DNA of 64,000 nt from Actinospica robiniae DSM 44927 (lineage in GTDB: Bacteria; Actinomycetota; Actinomycetes; Streptomycetales; Catenulisporaceae): the NCBI RefSeq assembly GCF_000504285.1, contig NZ_KI632511.1:8042154-8106153 (forward strand), written 5' to 3'. This document shows positions 52,986 to 62,438 of the stretch, one piece after another. The stretch's first letter is position 1, and each line of letters begins with the position of its first letter. Made by a program: the position numbers and the translations under genes. The notes below the pieces were generated by a model. The model did not search any database. It was not told where the DNA came from and saw only the letters and a program-made list of their open reading frames with translations.

Positions 52986-54979
52986 CGGCCATCCACCCGA
53001 TGATATTCCGCACTGTGCTGACTCACACTGTAGAAGTGTACGGCGCGGCCGAGCGCGGTGAGCGGAAAGACAAGCCGGTACAGGTGGTAGTTGATGTAGA
53101 AGTCGCCGGGGAACCCGGTGCCGGTGAACAGGTCCTCGTCCCAGGTCCCGTCGGCGCGCTGGGTGTCCGTCAGGTACGCCACCCCGCGGTCGATCGCCGC
53201 GCGCACCTCGGCGCCCGGGCCGGCCGGGTCCTCGGCCAGCGCGAGCAGCGCCAGCAGCGACCACGCCGTCTGCGACGCGGTCGACTCGCCGCGCCCGATC
53301 CAGGCCGGGTCCTGGTAGGAGCGCAGGTCCTCGCCCCAGCCGCCGTCGGCGTTCTGATGGCCGGTCAGCCAGGCCGCGGCCCGGCGCAGCGCCGGATGCC
53401 CCGCGCTGACCCCGGCCGCGACCAGGGCCGGCACGACCGCGCCGGTGCCGTAGACGTGGTTGGCGCCCCAGCGGCCGAACCACGAGCCGTCCGGCTCCTG
53501 GTGGTCGAGCAGCCAGCGGATCCCGCGCAGCGCCCGCGGGTCGTGCGGCCGGCCGAGCGCCGCGTAGGCCTCGACGATGTGCGCGGTCACGTCCGCCGAC
53601 GGCGGGTCGATCACCGCGCCGAAGTCGCAGAACGGCAGCTTGTTGATGAGCGTGCGGGTGTTGTCCGCGTCGAACGCGCCCCACCCGCCGTCCTTGCTCT
53701 GCATCCCGCCCATCCAGGCCGCGCCGCGGTCGATGGCCGCGCGGATGCGCCGCTCCCGCACCGGCTCGCCGTCCGGATTGCGCGAGCGCTGCAGCGCCAG
53801 CAGGATCTCGGCGGTGTCGTCGGTGTCCGGGTAGCCGACGTTGGCGAACTCGAAGGCCCAGCCGCCGGCCGCGAGCTGCGGACGGCGCACCGCCCAGTCG
53901 CCCTTGACCGTGATCTCCTCGGCCAGCAGCCAGTCGGTGGCCCGCATCACGGCCGGGTCCGCGGCGCTCGCGCCCGCGTCGTGCAGCGCGACCAGCGCCA
54001 GGGCGGTGTCCCACACCGGGGACTGGCACGCCTCGAGCCGGCGCATCGGGCCGTCCGGCCCGTCCTCGCGCACCAGGAAGCCCTCGAGCCCGGCCAGGCC
54101 CGCCCGCACCACCGGGTGCTCCAGCGGATAGCCCATCAGATCCAGCGCCATCAGCGAGTAGACCCACGGCGGCTGGATCCCGCCCCACCCGCCGTCGGCC
54201 TCCTGCCGGGCGATGATCCACTCGGTCGCCTGGCGCAGCGCGGCCCGGCGCACCGAGCGCAGCGGACGGCGCTCGTAGCGGTGCAGCATCCGGTCGGCGC
54301 GGCGGAAGAACCCGGCGATCCGGTCCTCGTCCGCGGGCACCGGCGGGATGACCCCGGTGCGCAGCTCGTCCACGCCGAACGGCAGCGGACGGCACGGTTT
54401 GAAATGCCAGACGATCGTGAGCGGCACCACCGTCTGCCGGGCCCAGCAGCCCCAGTCGTAGACGTTGAAGGGCACCTTGGGCGGCAGCAGGATCAGCTCC
54501 GGGGGCATGGCCGGGAGCCGGTCCCAGTCCCACAGCCCGAACAGGGCCAGCCAGATCCGGGTGAAGACCCGGGTCGCCTCGACCCCGCCCGAGGCGCGGA
54601 TCCACTCCGCGGTGCGGGTCATCTCCGGCCCGGCGATCTCGTCCCCGGCGAGCTTGAGCGCGATGTAAGCCTCGACCGTGGTGGACAGGTCGGCCGGGCC
54701 GCCGTGGAAGGTGGCCCAGGTCCCGTCCGCGCGCCGCTGGGACCGGATCCAGCGGGCCGCCTGCTCGATCGTGCGCGGGTCCCCGATGCCCAGGAACTCC
54801 CGCAGCAACAGATCTTCGGCGTCCATGGTGACGTTGGTCGCCAGCTCCCCCTTCCACCAGCCGGCCGGATCCTGCAGCCCGAGCAGATGCTCGCGCGCGG
54901 CCTCGGCAGCCTGATGCGCCGCCTCGGGCAGGCCCGGGGGGCGGCCGGTGTCCACCGGCCGTTCCGCAATCGCAGTCAT
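52982..54979 (-). CDS. shc: Squalene-hopene cyclase
   Basis: This 665-residue membrane-associated cyclase converts squalene to hopene and diplopterol. The catalytic DTDDTA motif is at about residues 385-390, and repeated QW motifs (for example [34 protein letters not shown]) support the toroidal barrel. GAGGAGG precedes the ATG at 54979; the frame is open to 55012. The stop overlaps the next gene by four bases. Confidence 0.95.
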   Translation of the reverse strand: MTAIAERPVDTGRPPGLPEAAHQAAEAAREHLLGLQDPAGWWKGELATNVTMDAEDLLLREFLGIGDPRTIEQAARWIRSQRRADGTWATFHGGPADLSTTVEAYIALKLAGDEIAGPEMTRTAEWIRASGGVEATRVFTRIWLALFGLWDWDRLPAMPPELILLPPKVPFNVYDWGCWARQTVVPLTIVWHFKPCRPLPFGVDELRTGVIPPVPADEDRIAGFFRRADRMLHRYERRPLRSVRRAALRQATEWIIARQEADGGWGGIQPPWVYSLMALDLMGYPLEHPVVRAGLAGLEGFLVREDGPDGPMRRLEACQSPVWDTALALVALHDAGASAADPAVMRATDWLLAEEITVKGDWAVRRPQLAAGGWAFEFANVGYPDTDDTAEILLALQRSRNPDGEPVRERRIRAAIDRGAAWMGGMQSKDGGWGAFDADNTRTLINKLPFCDFGAVIDPPSADVTAHIVEAYAALGRPHDPRALRGIRWLLDHQEPDGSWFGRWGANHVYGTGAVVPALVAAGVSAGHPALRRAAAWLTGHQNADGGWGEDLRSYQDPAWIGRGESTASQTAWSLLALLALAEDPAGPGAEVRAAIDRGVAYLTDTQRADGTWDEDLFTGTGFPGDFYINYHLYRLVFPLTALGRAVHFYSVSQHSAEYHRVDGR

Positions 54980-55005
54980 GTCAGCGTGCCTCCTCGGCAC
55001 GCCCC

Positions 55006-56082
55006 TTACCACGTCCGGGAGAGAAGAAACCTGGTGACTTCACCGAGATCGGCGAGCGCGCGGGGGTGCGGCGCCAAACGGTCCAAGCGAGCTAAGGCCT
55101 CACGAGTGTGCAGGTCGGCGCGGTCCTGGGTCCAAGAACGGCCCCCCGCTTGCTCGACGAGGTCGGCCGCGAGGACAAGATCGGCATCGCTCAGGTCGCC
55201 TTCGGAGGAGAGCACCCGGCGCAGCCGCTCGCTCGCCGGGCTGCCCGCCGTGAGGGCCGCGACGACGGGCGCGGAACGCTTGCGGGCGTAGAGGTCCGCG
55301 GCCACCGGCTTGCCGGTCGTGCCCGTTTCGCCCCAGATGCCGAGCAGGTCGTCGACGAGCTGGAAGGCCATGCCGAGGTGGTGGCCGTACTCGGAGAGCA
55401 GCCGCACCCGCTCGGGGTCGGCGCCGTACGCGTGCGCGCCGAGCGAGGCGCTGGCGGCCAGCAGGCTCGCGGTCTTGCCGGACTCCATCTCCAGGCACTG
55501 ATCCACCGTGGCCGCGTCGTTCCCGGCCAGGTCGAGGTCCTCGCTCTGACCGGCGATCAGCACCTGCACCGAGGCGGCCAGCGAGGCCACCGCGTGCGGG
55601 CTGCGCTCGGTGAGCACCTGGAAGGCGAGGGTCTGCAGGGCGCAGCCGGCCAGCAGCGTCTGGTCCACGCCGTAGACGGTCCACGCGGTGGGCCGGTGCC
55701 GCCGGGTGCGGTCGCCGTCCATGATGTCGTCGTGCAGGAGCGAGAAGTTGTGGATCAGCTCCACCGCGCAGGCCGCGTCGAGCACCTCCGGCTCGTCGCC
55801 GGCCGCGCCCACCGCGCGGGCGCCGAGCACGGCCAGGGCCGGGCGCAGCGCCTTGCCGCCCGAGCCGGTCGGATCCGGCGCGCCGGAGGCGTCCTGCCAG
55901 CCGAAGTGGTAGCGGCCGATGCCGCGCATGGTCGGGTGCAGGGCGTCGAGCCGTCGCTCCAGCTGCGGGTCCACCAGCTGCTTGATGTCGGCCAGGATCT
56001 CGGCGGCGCCGCGCTCGGCCACCGGGAGGTCCGCCTCGGTTCCCTGCGTGAGGGTGTCCGTACCGCCTTGCGTCTCGCTCAC
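55006..56082 (-). CDS. Polyprenyl (farnesyl/geranylgeranyl-type) diphosphate synthase
   Basis: This 358-residue enzyme condenses C5 units into C15 or longer prenyl diphosphates for squalene synthesis. The first Asp-rich motif is LLHDDIMD and the second is FQLVDDLLGIWG. The GTG at 56082 overlaps the hpnE stop (GTGA) and has GGGAG upstream; an ATG at 56121 inside hpnE is less likely. Product length is not certain; farnesyl diphosphate is expected from the context. Confidence 0.9.
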   Translation of the reverse strand: MSETQGGTDTLTQGTEADLPVAERGAAEILADIKQLVDPQLERRLDALHPTMRGIGRYHFGWQDASGAPDPTGSGGKALRPALAVLGARAVGAAGDEPEVLDAACAVELIHNFSLLHDDIMDGDRTRRHRPTAWTVYGVDQTLLAGCALQTLAFQVLTERSPHAVASLAASVQVLIAGQSEDLDLAGNDAATVDQCLEMESGKTASLLAASASLGAHAYGADPERVRLLSEYGHHLGMAFQLVDDLLGIWGETGTTGKPVAADLYARKRSAPVVAALTAGSPASERLRRVLSSEGDLSDADLVLAADLVEQAGGRSWTQDRADLHTREALARLDRLAPHPRALADLGEVTRFLLSRTW

Positions 56083-57476
56083 GCCCGTGCTCCCGTCCGA
56101 TGCCCGTTGGCTTTCTTCCACTGTTCTTGCGCAACCCGGGCCGCGTTAATCCCGCTGCGCACCGCGCTCTCCATCGTGTCCGGCCATCCGGTGGCGGTCC
56201 ACGCGCCGGCTAGCAGCACCCCCGGCGCCGCCGTATCCGGCCCCGGACGCAGCCGTGCGCTGCCCGCGGCCTGCCGGAACGTCGCGTGCTTCTCCCGGGT
56301 GACGAAGAACTCCTCCACCTGCGCGCCACGGGCCTTGGGCAGCAGACGGGCGAGTTCGGTCTCGAACAGCGGGCGCAGTTCGGCCACCGGCTGCTCGATC
56401 CAGCGCTCGGCGGCGGAGACGGTGACCGCGACGTAGCGGCCGGCTCCGGGCAGGCCGCTCGGGCCGGTCCGGTCGAAGATCCACTGCGCCGGGGAGTCGA
56501 CGCCGGCGACGAACGGGCCGTCGAGCACCGGACGGTCGTAGCGCAGGTGCACGTTCAGGATCGGGCTGTGACCGAGCGCGGCGAACGGGGCGGGCAGCTC
56601 GGCCGGCAGCAGCGCGGCGGCCGCGTCGTGCGGCACGGCGAGGATCACCGCGTCCGGCCGCAGGGTCTCCTGGGCCTCGTCCCGGCCGCGCAGCCGCACG
56701 GTGCGGTCGGCGTCCACGGAGAGCACCTTCGTCGCGTCGCGCACGCTCACGCCCGCGGCGGCCAGCGCCTTGCGCGCCCGCACGTCGTGGATCTCGCCGA
56801 GCGGCACGGCGGCGTAGCCCAGGTCGGCTCCGCCGGTGTCCTCGAGCAGGCCGGTGCGGAAGACCTTGGCGGCCAAGGCGAGTGACGCCTCGTCGGGATC
56901 GATGTTGAGGGTCGCGGTGCTGATCACCGACCAGAGCCGGTCGATCGCGGTCCGGCTCTGGCCCTGCTTGCGCAGGAAGCCGCCGAAGCCCTGCGCGTCC
57001 GTCCGCGGGTCGGCCGGGTCGGTGCGCCGGATCGCCATGGCCGCGCGGCCCAGGCCCATCCGGTCCCGTATCGGCAGCAGGCCGTACCCGGCCAGCGCGC
57101 CGGCCAGGTGTATCGGCGCGGGGGCGTTGGTGCGCTTGAGCCGGGCCGAGCGGCCCTCGGGGGAGCGCAGCGGGATGTCCAGCCGGTCCTGAAGCACCGT
57201 CAGGCCGGTCTCCGGACCGGCGCCGAGCCGCTCGAGCAGGCCGCGGTAGGCGGTGCAGCAGCGCAGGAACACGTGCTGGCCGTTGTCCACGACCAGCTCG
57301 CCGCGCCGGTACGAGGTGGCCCGGCCGCCGAGCCGGGGCCGCGCCTCGGCCACGGTCACCTGCCAGCCGCGTTCGGCCAGGACCAGGGCCGCGGAGATCC
57401 CGGCCAGGCCGCCGCCCACCACCAGGGCGGTGGGCGCGTCCGCGGCGGCGGGCCGCGCGGGCTGTGCCGGGCTCAT
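56079..57476 (-). CDS. hpnE: Hydroxysqualene dehydroxylase HpnE
   Basis: This 465-residue flavoprotein reduces hydroxysqualene to squalene. The FAD-binding GGGLAGISAA motif is near residue 20; the phytoene-desaturase-like body and a C-terminal LAGAWTATGWPDTMESAVRSG complete it. The ATG overlaps the hpnD stop, and its own stop overlaps the GTG of the prenyl synthase. With HpnC and HpnD it replaces classical squalene synthase. Confidence 0.92.
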   Translation of the reverse strand: MSPAQPARPAAADAPTALVVGGGLAGISAALVLAERGWQVTVAEARPRLGGRATSYRRGELVVDNGQHVFLRCCTAYRGLLERLGAGPETGLTVLQDRLDIPLRSPEGRSARLKRTNAPAPIHLAGALAGYGLLPIRDRMGLGRAAMAIRRTDPADPRTDAQGFGGFLRKQGQSRTAIDRLWSVISTATLNIDPDEASLALAAKVFRTGLLEDTGGADLGYAAVPLGEIHDVRARKALAAAGVSVRDATKVLSVDADRTVRLRGRDEAQETLRPDAVILAVPHDAAAALLPAELPAPFAALGHSPILNVHLRYDRPVLDGPFVAGVDSPAQWIFDRTGPSGLPGAGRYVAVTVSAAERWIEQPVAELRPLFETELARLLPKARGAQVEEFFVTREKHATFRQAAGSARLRPGPDTAAPGVLLAGAWTATGWPDTMESAVRSGINAARVAQEQWKKANGHRTGARA

Positions 57477-58384
57477 CGGCTCGCGCGCTCGGCCGCTCGG
57501 GCCGCGCCCGGCCGGGGCGCGAGCGCGCGGACCGCGACCGCGAGCTTCGTCGAGGTCGGCACGGACATCCGGGCTCCGAACGTGGCCTGCGGATCGGCCG
57601 CGATTCGGCCGAGCAGCGCGTGGTAGATGCCCGAGAGCGCTCCGCAGCAGCCGCGTGAGCGCCAGTCCAGCAGCGGCAGCAGGCCGAGGCCCTCGGCGTA
57701 GAGCGCCTCGGCGCGCTTCGCCTCGAAGCGCAGCGCCGCGGCCAGCCGGCCCTCCTGCGGATCGAGCGTCCCGTCCTCGCGCAGCACGAGCTCGCACTCG
57801 TGCTGCTCGAGCGTCTCCTGCGGCAGGTAGACGCGGCCGCCCTGCAGGTCCTCGCGCACGTCGCGCAGGATGTTGGTCAGCTGCAGGGCCAGCCCGAGCC
57901 GGTCCGCGAGCTCCTCGGTGGGCTTGGGATCCTGGTGCAGCGCCGGTGGATCGAACACCGCCAGGGACAGCCGTCCGATCGACCCGGCCACGTTGCGGCA
58001 GTAGAGCGAGAGTTCGTCCCAGGTCCGGTACTTGGTCCCCACCTGGTCCATCTCGCAGCCGTCGACGAGTTCGCCGAAGCAGCCGAGGTCCAGCGGATAG
58101 CGCCGCGCCGCGTCCGCGAGCGCGACCAGCACCGGATCCTCCGGGAAGCGCTCGGGATCCTCCGCCTGCCGCCGGGTCTCGGCCAGCCCCGCCAGCTTCT
58201 GATCCATCGGCAGGTCGCCGTCGCCGATATCGTCCACCCTTCGGGCGAACGCGTAGATCGCCGAGAGCGCTCGCCGTTTGGGTCCGGGTAGGAGCCTGAT
58301 GCCGTAGGAGAAGTTCTTCGCCTGGCTTCCGACGATCTGCTCGCACGATGCATAGGCAGCTGCAAGCTCTGTACTGCTGGTCAC
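57473..58384 (-). CDS. hpnD: Presqualene diphosphate synthase HpnD
   Basis: This 303-residue squalene/phytoene-synthase-like enzyme joins two farnesyl diphosphates into presqualene diphosphate. The substrate-binding motifs are FARRVDDIGD and NILRDVREDLQGGR. The start is a GTG with a weak site. It lies 119 bases after hpnC and overlaps hpnE. Confidence 0.92.
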   Translation of the reverse strand: MTSSTELAAAYASCEQIVGSQAKNFSYGIRLLPGPKRRALSAIYAFARRVDDIGDGDLPMDQKLAGLAETRRQAEDPERFPEDPVLVALADAARRYPLDLGCFGELVDGCEMDQVGTKYRTWDELSLYCRNVAGSIGRLSLAVFDPPALHQDPKPTEELADRLGLALQLTNILRDVREDLQGGRVYLPQETLEQHECELVLREDGTLDPQEGRLAAALRFEAKRAEALYAEGLGLLPLLDWRSRGCCGALSGIYHALLGRIAADPQATFGARMSVPTSTKLAVAVRALAPRPGAARAAERASR

Positions 58385-58503
58385 CCGGGCATCCTACGCC
58401 GTGCGGCGGCGCCGTACGGTGCGGCGTGGTCGGGAGATCGCCCGCATTACCCCACTTGACCGCCGAACGGTTGTTTGAAGCCGGCGAACGACCGGCGCAC
58501 GGG

Positions 58504-59445
58504 TCAGCGCTTGCGCCCCGCCAGCACGCCGAGGGCGGCGCGCACCACGCCCTGCTTGGTCGTCGCCGGGGCGCCGGCCAGGACGTCGTAGTCCACCTTG
58601 CGCAACGCGGTCAGCGCCGCGCGGCCGCCGGCCACGTAGCCGATCACGGCCGGCCGGGCCCAGCCGCGCAGCCGCCGGGTCAGCGGCACGCCCTTGCTCA
58701 GCATCACCGCGGCCCGGCCCGCCTCCCAGCGCAGCAGTGCCTTGAGATCCTCGTCGGAGTGCGCGAAGTCGAGCTCCTCCTCGCGCACGCCGAACGCGGT
58801 CAGGTCCTCCCGCGGCAGGTAGATCCGGCCGTTGCCGCGGTCCTCGGCCACGTCCTGGATGTGCTCGACGATCTGCAGGCCGGTGCACACCGCGTCCGAC
58901 TCGGCGATGTTGCGCGGGGTGGCCTGGCCGGCCAGGTGCAGCACCACCCGGCCCACCGGGTTCGCCGAGAGCCGGCAGTACGCGACCAGCTCGGCGAAGG
59001 TCGCGTAGCTGGTCTTGTACTGGTCCATCAGGTTCGCCGCGACCAGGTCGTGGAACGGCTCGATCGGCACCCGGCCGTCCGCGGTGATCCGGGCCAGGCC
59101 GCGCACCGGGTCGAGCTTCGGCGTCCCGCCGGCGGCCAGCCGGCCGAGGTCGGCGTCCACCTCGGCCAGCGCCGCGGCCCGGTCCCCGGTGAGCTCGTCG
59201 CCGAGATCGTCGACGTACCGCGCGAACACGTAGAAGACCGCGAGGTCCTCGCGCACCGCGCGGGGCAGCATCCGCAGCGCGACCGGGAAGTTCTCGGCCG
59301 AGGCCTGCTCGGCCGCCTTCGCGGCGAAGTACGCCGGGTCGTCGGTGCGCGCGGCCACGGGCTTCGGCACCGCCGGTTCTGTCGTCACTTCGTCCTCTTC
59401 GTCGAGGTGGACGTGGGTACGCGCGGGTACGGAGGACGTGCTCAC
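58504..59445 (-). CDS. hpnC: Hydroxysqualene synthase HpnC
   Basis: This 313-residue relative of HpnD converts presqualene diphosphate to hydroxysqualene. Motifs are FARYVDDLGDE and EHIQDVAEDRGNGR. The GTG at 59445 overlaps the upstream aminotransferase stop (GTGA). A second GTG at 59388, with GAGGACGAA before it, would give 294 residues and is an equally good start. Confidence 0.9.
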   Translation of the reverse strand: MSTSSVPARTHVHLDEEDEVTTEPAVPKPVAARTDDPAYFAAKAAEQASAENFPVALRMLPRAVREDLAVFYVFARYVDDLGDELTGDRAAALAEVDADLGRLAAGGTPKLDPVRGLARITADGRVPIEPFHDLVAANLMDQYKTSYATFAELVAYCRLSANPVGRVVLHLAGQATPRNIAESDAVCTGLQIVEHIQDVAEDRGNGRIYLPREDLTAFGVREEELDFAHSDEDLKALLRWEAGRAAVMLSKGVPLTRRLRGWARPAVIGYVAGGRAALTALRKVDYDVLAGAPATTKQGVVRAALGVLAGRKR

Positions 59446-60824
59446 CCCCGCCGCACCGCCTGCGAGACCAGCGTGCGCCCGAAGTCCCACATCAGGCCCG
59501 TGCCCCGGTGCGCGTCGCGCATCACGTCGTCGAAGGCGGTGAGGAAACGTTCCACCTCCGGCTCCCCGATCGTCAAGGGCGGCAGCAGTTTGATCACGTC
59601 GATGTGGTCGCCGGAGACCTGCGTCAGGATCCGGTGACGCTGGAACAGCGGTACCACCACCATCTGCGCGAACAGGCCCTTGCGGGCCGCCTGCAGGGTG
59701 TTCCAGCCGGCCTTGAGCTTGAGCGAGCGCGGCTTGCCGAACTCGAACCCGAGCATCAGGCCCCGTCCGCGTACCTCGGCCAGCATCTCGTAGCGCTCGA
59801 GCCGCTCGGTCAGCTGATCGCGCATCAGGGTGCCGATCCGCTCGGCGTTCTCGATCAGCGCCTCGTCCTCCATCACCTGCAGCGTGGCCAAGCCGGCCGC
59901 CATCGCCATGGCGTTGGAGCCGAAGGTGGAGTCGTGCACCAGCACCCGGTCCATCGAGGAGTAGACCTTCTCGAAGATCCAGTCCTTGGCCAGCGTCGCG
60001 CCCACCGGCACGAAGCCGCCGGACAGAGCCTTGGCCACGGTGACGATGTCCGGCTGCACGTCCTCGTACTCGTAGGAGAAGAACCGCCCGGTACGCCCCA
60101 CCCCGGTCTGCACCTCGTCGCAGATCAGCAGCGCGCCGTGGTCCTTGAGCAGGTCGTGCGCCGCGCGCAGGAAGCCGGGCGCCGGCTGGTGCACGCCCTT
60201 GCCCTGGATCGGCTCGATCAGCAGCGCCGCCACGCCGCCCTTGCGCAGCTCCGCCTCCAGCGCCTCGAGATCGCCGAGCGGCACCCGGGTGTCCGGCAGC
60301 AGCGGGTCGAAGCCGTCGCGGAACTCCGCCGCGCCGTTGACCGAGAGCGAGCCGGTGGTCAGCCCGTGGAACGCGTGGTCGCAGTACACGATGCGCGGCC
60401 GGCCGGTGGCGTAGCGGGCGAACTTGATCGCCGCCTCCACCGCCTCGGTGCCGCTGTTGCCGAAGTAGACCCGGTCCAGGTGCGGCGCCCGGGCCAGCAG
60501 CTTCTCCGCGAGCAGGCCGGCCAGCAGCGGCGAGTCGAACTGGACCATGTCGGCGAGGTCCGCGTCCAGCACCTGGTGCAGCGCGGAGCGCACCACCGGG
60601 TGGTTGTGCCCGACTCCGAACACGCCGAAGCCGGCGAGGAAGTCCAGGTAGTCGTTGCCGTCCGCGTCATAGAGATAAGCCCCCTGCGCGCGGGTATAGG
60701 TGCGGTCGAAGCCGATCGCGTGCAGCATCCGTGGCAGCTGTGGGTTGAGCATCCGCCCCTGCAGCTTGTGGCCCTCCCCGGTCCGCTCGTCGAGCAGCCG
60801 TCCGAGGTCGAAGCCCGTGTTCAT
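59442..60824 (-). CDS. hpnO: Class III aminotransferase of hopanoid operon (HpnO-like)
   Basis: This 460-residue PLP enzyme is of the ornithine/acetylornithine type. Visible motifs are GNSGTEAVEAAIKFAR, ICDEVQTGVGRTGRFF and the PLP-lysine segment TVAKALSGG. HpnO is proposed to install the amino group of aminobacteriohopanetriol. It is the first gene of the operon, preceded by GAAGGG, and its stop overlaps hpnC. The exact side-chain substrate in actinobacteria is not established. Confidence 0.87.
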   Translation of the reverse strand: MNTGFDLGRLLDERTGEGHKLQGRMLNPQLPRMLHAIGFDRTYTRAQGAYLYDADGNDYLDFLAGFGVFGVGHNHPVVRSALHQVLDADLADMVQFDSPLLAGLLAEKLLARAPHLDRVYFGNSGTEAVEAAIKFARYATGRPRIVYCDHAFHGLTTGSLSVNGAAEFRDGFDPLLPDTRVPLGDLEALEAELRKGGVAALLIEPIQGKGVHQPAPGFLRAAHDLLKDHGALLICDEVQTGVGRTGRFFSYEYEDVQPDIVTVAKALSGGFVPVGATLAKDWIFEKVYSSMDRVLVHDSTFGSNAMAMAAGLATLQVMEDEALIENAERIGTLMRDQLTERLERYEMLAEVRGRGLMLGFEFGKPRSLKLKAGWNTLQAARKGLFAQMVVVPLFQRHRILTQVSGDHIDVIKLLPPLTIGEPEVERFLTAFDDVMRDAHRGTGLMWDFGRTLVSQAVRRG

Positions 60825-61106
60825 ATATGCCGACCCTTCTCGCGCCTGTTACATCTGTGCGCCCCCTACCCATACGGGGCCCGACGTAGACGGTCACGTT
60901 TGGATATACCTCCTCGCGCCCGGTCTGAGCAGATGGTAGCTATACGTGCGACGCGCCGGGGTGCCTTCGCGCTCTGAACCCCGGCGCGTCGCCGCGCGCC
61001 TGTCCCAGGCCGTCGAAGGCTCGGCCTAAAACTGCTCGGGCAACTCTTATCCGAGAACACGACCTGGTCTCAGCGGCCTCTCAAGTTGCCCGGGGATGGT
61101 CGGGAC
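60825..61106. promoter_or_regulatory. Divergent promoter region, hopanoid operon and HtrA-like gene
   Basis: These 282 bases contain the promoters of both transcription units. GGTAGCTATACG near 60946 offers a possible -10 (TATACG) for the rightward gene. For the leftward operon no clear -10/-35 pair can be picked. Confidence 0.4.
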
Positions 61107-62312
61107 ATGACCGAGACGCCGCAGCACCCCGCCACGCCGAACCCGCAGCAGCCGCAGGCGCAGCAGCCCCAGCCGGGCCCCTCGCCGCAGCCGCCGTACC
61201 CCGACGGCACCTGGGCCCAGCCGGCCCCGGACGGTGCCTCGGCCTTCGAGCAGCCCGCCATGGTCACGGCCCAGACCGGGGAATACGTCTGGGGCGCGGG
61301 GGCCGACCCGCAGTACGGCGGCGGTGGCGGCGGCCAGCTCCCGCCCGTGCCGCCGGAGTTCGCGGCGCACGGCGGCAAGCGCCGGCGCGGCCCGGTCAAG
61401 CTCGGCCTCGGCCTGGTCGTCGCGATCGCCGTGGTGGCCGCGGGCGTCGGCGGCGTCTCCGGCGCGGTCTTCGACCACAACTACAGCCAGACGGCGGCCT
61501 CGGCGGTGAACGTGGTCACCGGCTCAAACAGCTCCGACTCGACCACCACGGTGGGCGCGGTGGCCAAGACCGTGCTGCCGAGTGTGGTGAAGATCACGGA
61601 GACCACCAACAGCGCCGAGGGCATCGGCTCGGGCATCGTCGTCTCCAGCAACGGCTACATCGTGACCAACAACCACGTCGTCGCCGACTACGCCTCCGAG
61701 GGCGGCAAGCTCACGGTCACCACGTACGACGACAAGACCTACGACGCCAAGGTCGTCGGCTACATCGCCGCCGACGACATCGCGGTCATCCAGGTCGAGG
61801 GCGGTTCGAACTGGAAGGCGGCCGCCTTCGCCGACTCCGGCCAGGTGCAGGTGGGCGACCAGACCATCGCCATCGGCTCCCCGGACGACCTGCAGAACAC
61901 CGTCACCAGCGGCATCGTCTCCGCGCTCAACCGGACCGTGTCGGTGACCGAGTCCACCACCGAGGGCCAGGGCTTCAGCGGCAACGGCGGCTTCCCCGGC
62001 TTCAACTGGGGCCAGAGCGAGTCCACGGTGACCTACTCGGCCATCCAGACCGACGCCTCGATCAATCCCGGCAACTCGGGCGGCCCGCTGCTCGACTCGT
62101 CCGGCCAGGTGATCGGCATGAACTCCTCGATCTACTCCTCCTCGAGCTCGTCGAGCTCCTCGTCCTCCGGCTCGGTCGGCCTCGGCTTCGCCATCCCGTC
62201 GGACAAGGTGGTCCAGGACGTCAAGAAGATCGAGGCGGGCCAGGGCGACTCCAGCTCGAACTCGAACTCCGACTCGAACTCCAACTCCAACTCCAACTAC
62301 GGAACGTACTGA
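61107..62312 (+). CDS. HtrA-like membrane-anchored serine protease lacking PDZ
   Basis: This 401-residue protein has a long cytoplasmic Pro/Gln/Ala-rich N-terminus (about 1-95), one membrane helix (about 100-122), and an S1C protease domain with His in TNNHVVAD, Asp in AADDIAVI and Ser in NPGNSGGPL. After the Ser a poly-Ser stretch interrupts the fold before GSVGLGFAIP. The chain ends in an Asn/Ser tail with no PDZ domain, unlike typical HtrA/DegP. GGGGATGG precedes the ATG at 61107. It likely degrades or checks misfolded secreted proteins. Confidence 0.88.
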   Translation: MTETPQHPATPNPQQPQAQQPQPGPSPQPPYPDGTWAQPAPDGASAFEQPAMVTAQTGEYVWGAGADPQYGGGGGGQLPPVPPEFAAHGGKRRRGPVKLGLGLVVAIAVVAAGVGGVSGAVFDHNYSQTAASAVNVVTGSNSSDSTTTVGAVAKTVLPSVVKITETTNSAEGIGSGIVVSSNGYIVTNNHVVADYASEGGKLTVTTYDDKTYDAKVVGYIAADDIAVIQVEGGSNWKAAAFADSGQVQVGDQTIAIGSPDDLQNTVTSGIVSALNRTVSVTESTTEGQGFSGNGGFPGFNWGQSESTVTYSAIQTDASINPGNSGGPLLDSSGQVIGMNSSIYSSSSSSSSSSSGSVGLGFAIPSDKVVQDVKKIEAGQGDSSSNSNSDSNSNSNSNYGTY

Positions 62313-62320
62313 TCTCCGGA

Positions 62321-62334
62321 CGGGCCGCGGCCCG
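62321..62334. terminator. Palindrome after the HtrA-like gene
   Basis: CGGGCCGCGGCCCG is a perfect 14-base palindrome eight bases after the stop. It may act as a short terminator; evidence is position and symmetry only. Confidence 0.4.
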
Positions 62335-62438
62335 CTGATCCGCGGTACCTTGAGGGCGCGTGCCCGGGCGATCCCCGGCCCGCGCCCCGAGTCCGTTACC
62401 GCCCACGACCTGGGCGGCCCGCCACATCGGAGTGACCC

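Noticed and set aside
51453-54857. One giant frame through shc, hpnG and ispH
   Set aside because: Upstream of 52985 the frame is a shadow of shc; the real protein starts at the ATG overlapping the shc stop.
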